Shown here in pieces: positions 60,391 to 64,000 of a DNA stretch of 64,000 nucleotides. Under the pieces are notes generated by a model. It made no database searches and was not told the origin of the DNA. It saw only the letters and a list, made by a program, of their open reading frames with translations. A program made the translations under genes and the position numbers. How positions within the stretch are numbered: position 1 is the first letter of the stretch; the number at the start of each line of letters is the position of its first letter. Source of the stretch: Pocillopora verrucosa (Eukaryota; Cnidaria; Anthozoa; Scleractinia; Pocilloporidae); contig NC_089316.1 of the NCBI RefSeq assembly GCF_036669915.1, positions 22,411,997-22,475,996 on the forward strand, written 5' to 3'.

Positions 60391-63300
60391 ATGGCTTCAC
60401 ATGCGACAAGTGAGAATGAGTAAGTGATAGAAAAAGTTGTAACAAGTTGTTAATGTGTCTCGTTTATCGAATACATACATCTCGTTGAAAAAGTTTCTAA
60501 GACTTGATACCGCACGTGAACTGACATGGCGGGAAGTGTCTCAAAGCAAAGCTCCTCAAGTCGGTTAGAGAAAAAGAGAAGAAATAACATCGAAAGGTGC
60601 CAATGAATTCAAGAGTTTATTGGCAAAGTCTCTGGCTGAAATTAAAAGTAAATGGATCTGTTCTCACAAACGCAATGTTTAGAGATTTCAATTTGGTTGC
60701 TTCATGCTTGGTTTGTAATACGCAAATATTGATAACAGCTTCTTTAGACTAGTTTATTTATAGGCCAACTACTGTTTTAAAGCTGCAAATATGTCCCCAC
60801 TAATTTGAGAGTTTCTTCTTCCATTTGTTTCATATGCGCCATGCTTAGAAATGGAAAGTGAAATAGAATTTTTTTCATTCATTTCTGTCAGAAATCTAAT
60901 ACCATTGATCAAAAAAACCGCACCACCGATTCACGGTTGCATGATTACAGACCAAATTGGACTCCACTCGCTCTTGATTGCCATTGCCATTCATCGGTTC
61001 ATTGCTCCTATTGAAAAGAATTCAGTTAGTAACCGCTTGATTATTCAGTTCTGGATATATGTAGAAAGGTAAACATTTACATAGCAAAGCAACCTCCGGG
61101 TGACTCTAACTACAGATCTTTTACAAGGCTCTCATCAGTGTTTTCAGTACTCTAGCTAGGATACTATACTTGCATAGTGCCCCACATGCAACATACTCGA
61201 TAGAGCCTTTTTTTACTACATTCGTGAGATGATACGTACTGAAAGTTATGGATGCATCAGCTACTAAATTTCACTTTCCTCTTGTTGTAGCTGTGTTAAG
61301 GCTGTCAGCCAGCTAAGACAATTTCATTTTGGATGTCTTGCTCCCGCAGTGAGTGCTCTGTTAAATTTCTAATATTTTGTCGGGTAAACCATTAAAGAAA
61401 TAATGATAACAATAACAATTATGACGATGAGTAGGGTGAAGATTATGATAATAATAATAAGAATGATGAAATAATAATAATTATGATGATGATGATGACT
61501 ATGACGACGACGTAAACGGTAGCGATAAGGGATTTCTTTTTTCTTTGCTCTTTATCGAGTGGATATGGACTTGGAAAGGAGCCATAATTGGTTAAAGTTG
61601 GAATAGAGAAGAAATGTGAATAATTTCATTGTTCTGAGTGTTCTAAGTTATGTCTGTTGAAAAGTAATAATGATAAGACTTGTAATAAAAGGTCGCTAGC
61701 CTGTGTGCGATACTTGTTTGTGAAGCGCTGCAACATTTTGGCAATAGGTGGAACAGTAGGCAATGGGCAGTTAATTTTTCTTCTCATTTGGTGTTGTTTG
61801 TGTAATCCTTGAGATAAGATTCATTTTAAAGAATCAACTAATTTTTCTTTATGTTTTTCTTTTCAGTTGGTTATTATTTTTGTTCTTTCATTCCTGAAGC
61901 GACGCACTAAGCTTAAATTGGAACTCTGGGATGGGCGCCCAGGACTACTGATGTATGCTGTCCGTGTATGAAAATAGATCTTTTCGTAATTATTTCATAG
62001 CAAAGCTAGAATTTGAGCGATTTGGCCCCCATACACATGCACGCATGTGCACCTATTAAGATAAAAGCCTCTGCCCTAGTGATTTGCTCCACTGTAACCC
62101 GTCTCGTTTTGCGGTACAATTTATCCCGTATATTATGAAAAGTGTCTACCTTGCAAAATAATTCAAATCTTTATGGACGCCACAATTTATGTATAATTTA
62201 CCCCTAACATTCAAAAGCTAAAGGTTCAAAACTGAAAGTGTGTCTCAAAAGCTTGTTTATCACATGTAAAAGTGTGTTTGACTCCACATTTCAAGCATAG
62301 GTGCGGTAAGTTGTTTCAACTGATGACTGACTAACTTCCACTCTGGTCCTGTCGCCAAAATTATGCTTGGTCTGCAGGCTAGTGTAACACCAACCAGGAT
62401 TTTAAAAAACAAAAAAAGGGTAGTGGTGCAATTTATCAGCAAGTTGCTGGTTATGTGGCTTCTGATCATGCAGCAGTACAATTTTCCATAGTGACAACAT
62501 ATCTGTATCATTCTTCTTTAGACCCATGAATTTTCTTGGTGGTCTCAGAAACAGGTGGACCATTGCTGTTACGTTTGGAGCCACAGGTAGCACTGTTATG
62601 ACCATGGCAATAATTGGAAAAGGCGGTATCTCGATTGTTCCATCTGAATCTCCCTGGGTAAAAAGTAGGTAACTCTAATGGTATTATGATCGAATTTCTT
62701 AGCGGTGATGACAGTAAGAATCATCACGGAGCCTTTCCCAGGAAAAGCTTTGAAATAAAAAGTACAATAACACATGTAAAGCATATACCCTCAGAAATCT
62801 CTCTGTCATGCGCATAATGCACGATGAATGTCTGATGCAGGTTCCATTAAATTGCTCTGTAATAAGAAGCTAAACCCTTGTGGTCTCCAAAGTACAACAC
62901 TATCATCACAACAAGCGCATGGCCATATTACTAAATGTTTCATTTAAACCTGTAATAACATCCCAAAATTCAAAACTTAGATCATTATATAGAGGCAAAA
63001 TAAGGCTTAGAAAACAAACAAAACCAAAATTTAAACAAGCTAGCCAAACATGAATTGAATAAAAATTGATAGCAAAAACGAAACAAGTAGACAAGAACAC
63101 ACCCATACAAAAACAACCTCTGCAAGGAGACAACCAAAGCTAGGAGACTGAACCAAAAGTATCTTAGAGAAACGACAAAGTAATTGCAAAAACCTAGAAT
63201 TAAAAGAGTTCCTTTATGGTAATTGAAGAAGTATTTGAGGTCCAAGAATCCTTGATTAAAACTTCGAGCATTTCTTTCTTTCTATTTACTCAGTTATTGA

Positions 63301-63414
63301 CGTTTTGTTGGCCGTCCTCCTTTGTACAATACTATTCTATCCATATTTTGTCTGCCTCACAACTGAATACAAGTTCGTTGGTTCTATCCTTGGCTTTCTT
63401 TATGGTGTGTTGAG
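60391..63414 (+). CDS. STRA6-like retinoid transporter/receptor, 5' part (runs off window)
   Basis: Five exons: 60391-60419, 61291-61348, 61867-61952, 62522-62664, 63294-63414; all phases agree and give about 145 residues. STRA6 is a multi-pass membrane protein that takes up retinol from carrier proteins. The N-terminal part reads MASHATSENDCVKAVSQLRQ, then FHFGCLAPALVIIFVLSFL (first membrane segment), KRRTKLKLELWDGRPGLL, PMNFLGGLRNRWTIAVTFGA, and a further hydrophobic pair IDVLLAVLLCTILFYPYF / VGSILGFLYGVLR. Vertebrate STRA6 has the same order: Cys before a membrane segment, a basic stretch, RGRPGL-P-(V/M)-(D/N)-F-L, then paired segments with the YYP-like motif. The start was chosen by phase match and the donor GTAAGT. 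The rest of the gene lies beyond 64000. Confidence 0.75.
61385..61515. repeat. ATA/ATG trinucleotide-rich tract in STRA6-like intron 2
   Basis: Degenerate ATAATAATA and GATGATGATGA runs with GACGACGACG at the end. Simple sequence only. Confidence 0.6.
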
Positions 63415-64000
63415 GTGTGTATATGAGTATTGTCTTATATTATGAGATTTTTTACACTAGTTAATGATGTCAGATTTCATCTACATCGGTAGGACGGTGT
63501 AGAAATTCCGGTCATCTCAATTTTTTCTTTTTTTTTAATGCTGGGTGTTTTACTTGAAACTTCAAAAACGCTTTTGACATTAGTTCTCAATTACATCAGT
63601 GAGTTGAAAACCTGCGATTGCATGGGATATGAACGTTCATTTTGGGTTTGGGGCTAAAAAAAATCGAAACTCCTCGAAGTTGATGCAGGTTTCTTTACAT
63701 TAAACACGCTGAGTACTATGCTTAGCGTACATATATCGAATTATAAGTGCACGCTGGAAGTTTACAGAGCACGGGAGATGCGTAAGAGAGATGCTCGAGG
63801 CGCAGCCGAAACCAAGTCTAGCTTCTCGAGTAAAAGTTTTGAATTTTTTTATTGTATGGTTTGAAAATCAAAATCTTCTATTCGAAAATAGTTTTAGTAA
63901 ATGTCAGCACCGAATAATAATATGAACCGTTCGAAAAACGTACGAAAGAATTACAAATTTCTTGGATTAACAAGACTCGCGTGGTAGATTTACGCGCTTG
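63415..64000. other. STRA6-like intron 5 start, no exon seen
   Basis: Begins with GTGTGT donor sequence. I find no continuation of the STRA6-like reading frame before the window ends. A GAGGCGCAGCCGA motif at about 63798, also seen in the array spacer at about 9980, hints at a shared repeat. Confidence 0.5.

Noticed and set aside
60851-61072. ORF as an early exon of the STRA6-like gene
   Set aside because: Although it ends near a GTAAAC, the exon at 60391-60419 joins 61291 in exact phase with a start codon and a better donor; no homology supports the ORF.

Overview
This is intron-rich, AT-rich animal nuclear DNA. The exon style, the collagen/Ig/glycine-rich domain mix and the dispersed repeats suggest an anthozoan cnidarian, probably a stony coral. 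That is inference; no search was run. Only short exons are open, so genes were rebuilt from homology, GT/AG splice sites and reading phase.

Positions 2.7-45.1 kb hold a tandem array of one six-exon gene on the + strand. Four copies are intact: A (2782-9073), B (12198-18020), C (19640-25339) and D (27279-34263), predicted at 673, 675, 676 and 673 aa. Two are broken: E (36370-38162, last two exons only) and F (41340-45094, no exons 1-2, truncated exon 3, frameshifts). Each intact copy encodes a type II membrane protein: short basic cytoplasmic tail, one membrane segment, coiled-coil stalk, two cysteines, 24 uninterrupted Gly-X-Y collagen triplets, two Ig domains, and a C-terminal glycine-rich domain resembling that of the receptor kinases ALK/LTK, with no kinase. 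All internal introns are phase 1, so every domain is a symmetric module. This array is the most unusual system in the window: a family of probably trimeric surface proteins presenting an ALK-type domain on a collagen stalk.

The copies are mosaics. C and D share a LINE tail in intron 2 and similar collagen exons, but in the glycine-rich half A pairs with D, and C pairs with E and F. Comparing copies gives empty sites for copy-specific insertions: two MITE-like elements upstream of A, a TTAA-flanked element in the 3' flank of A, a probable solo LTR in B, and a tRNA-derived SINE inside the LINE in D.

Positions 46.0-58.2 kb hold a 16-exon RagC/RagD GTPase gene on the - strand, convergent with the array. 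Its 3' end was drawn into the array duplications: a copy of its last exon lies at 39139-39270 and a dead copy of exon 14 at 26484-26534. Several of its exons carry one-base indels (assembly error or decay).

From 60391 the + strand carries the first five exons of a STRA6-like retinoid transporter/receptor gene that runs off the window. Between the two genes, a - strand 122-codon ORF may be a transposon fragment.
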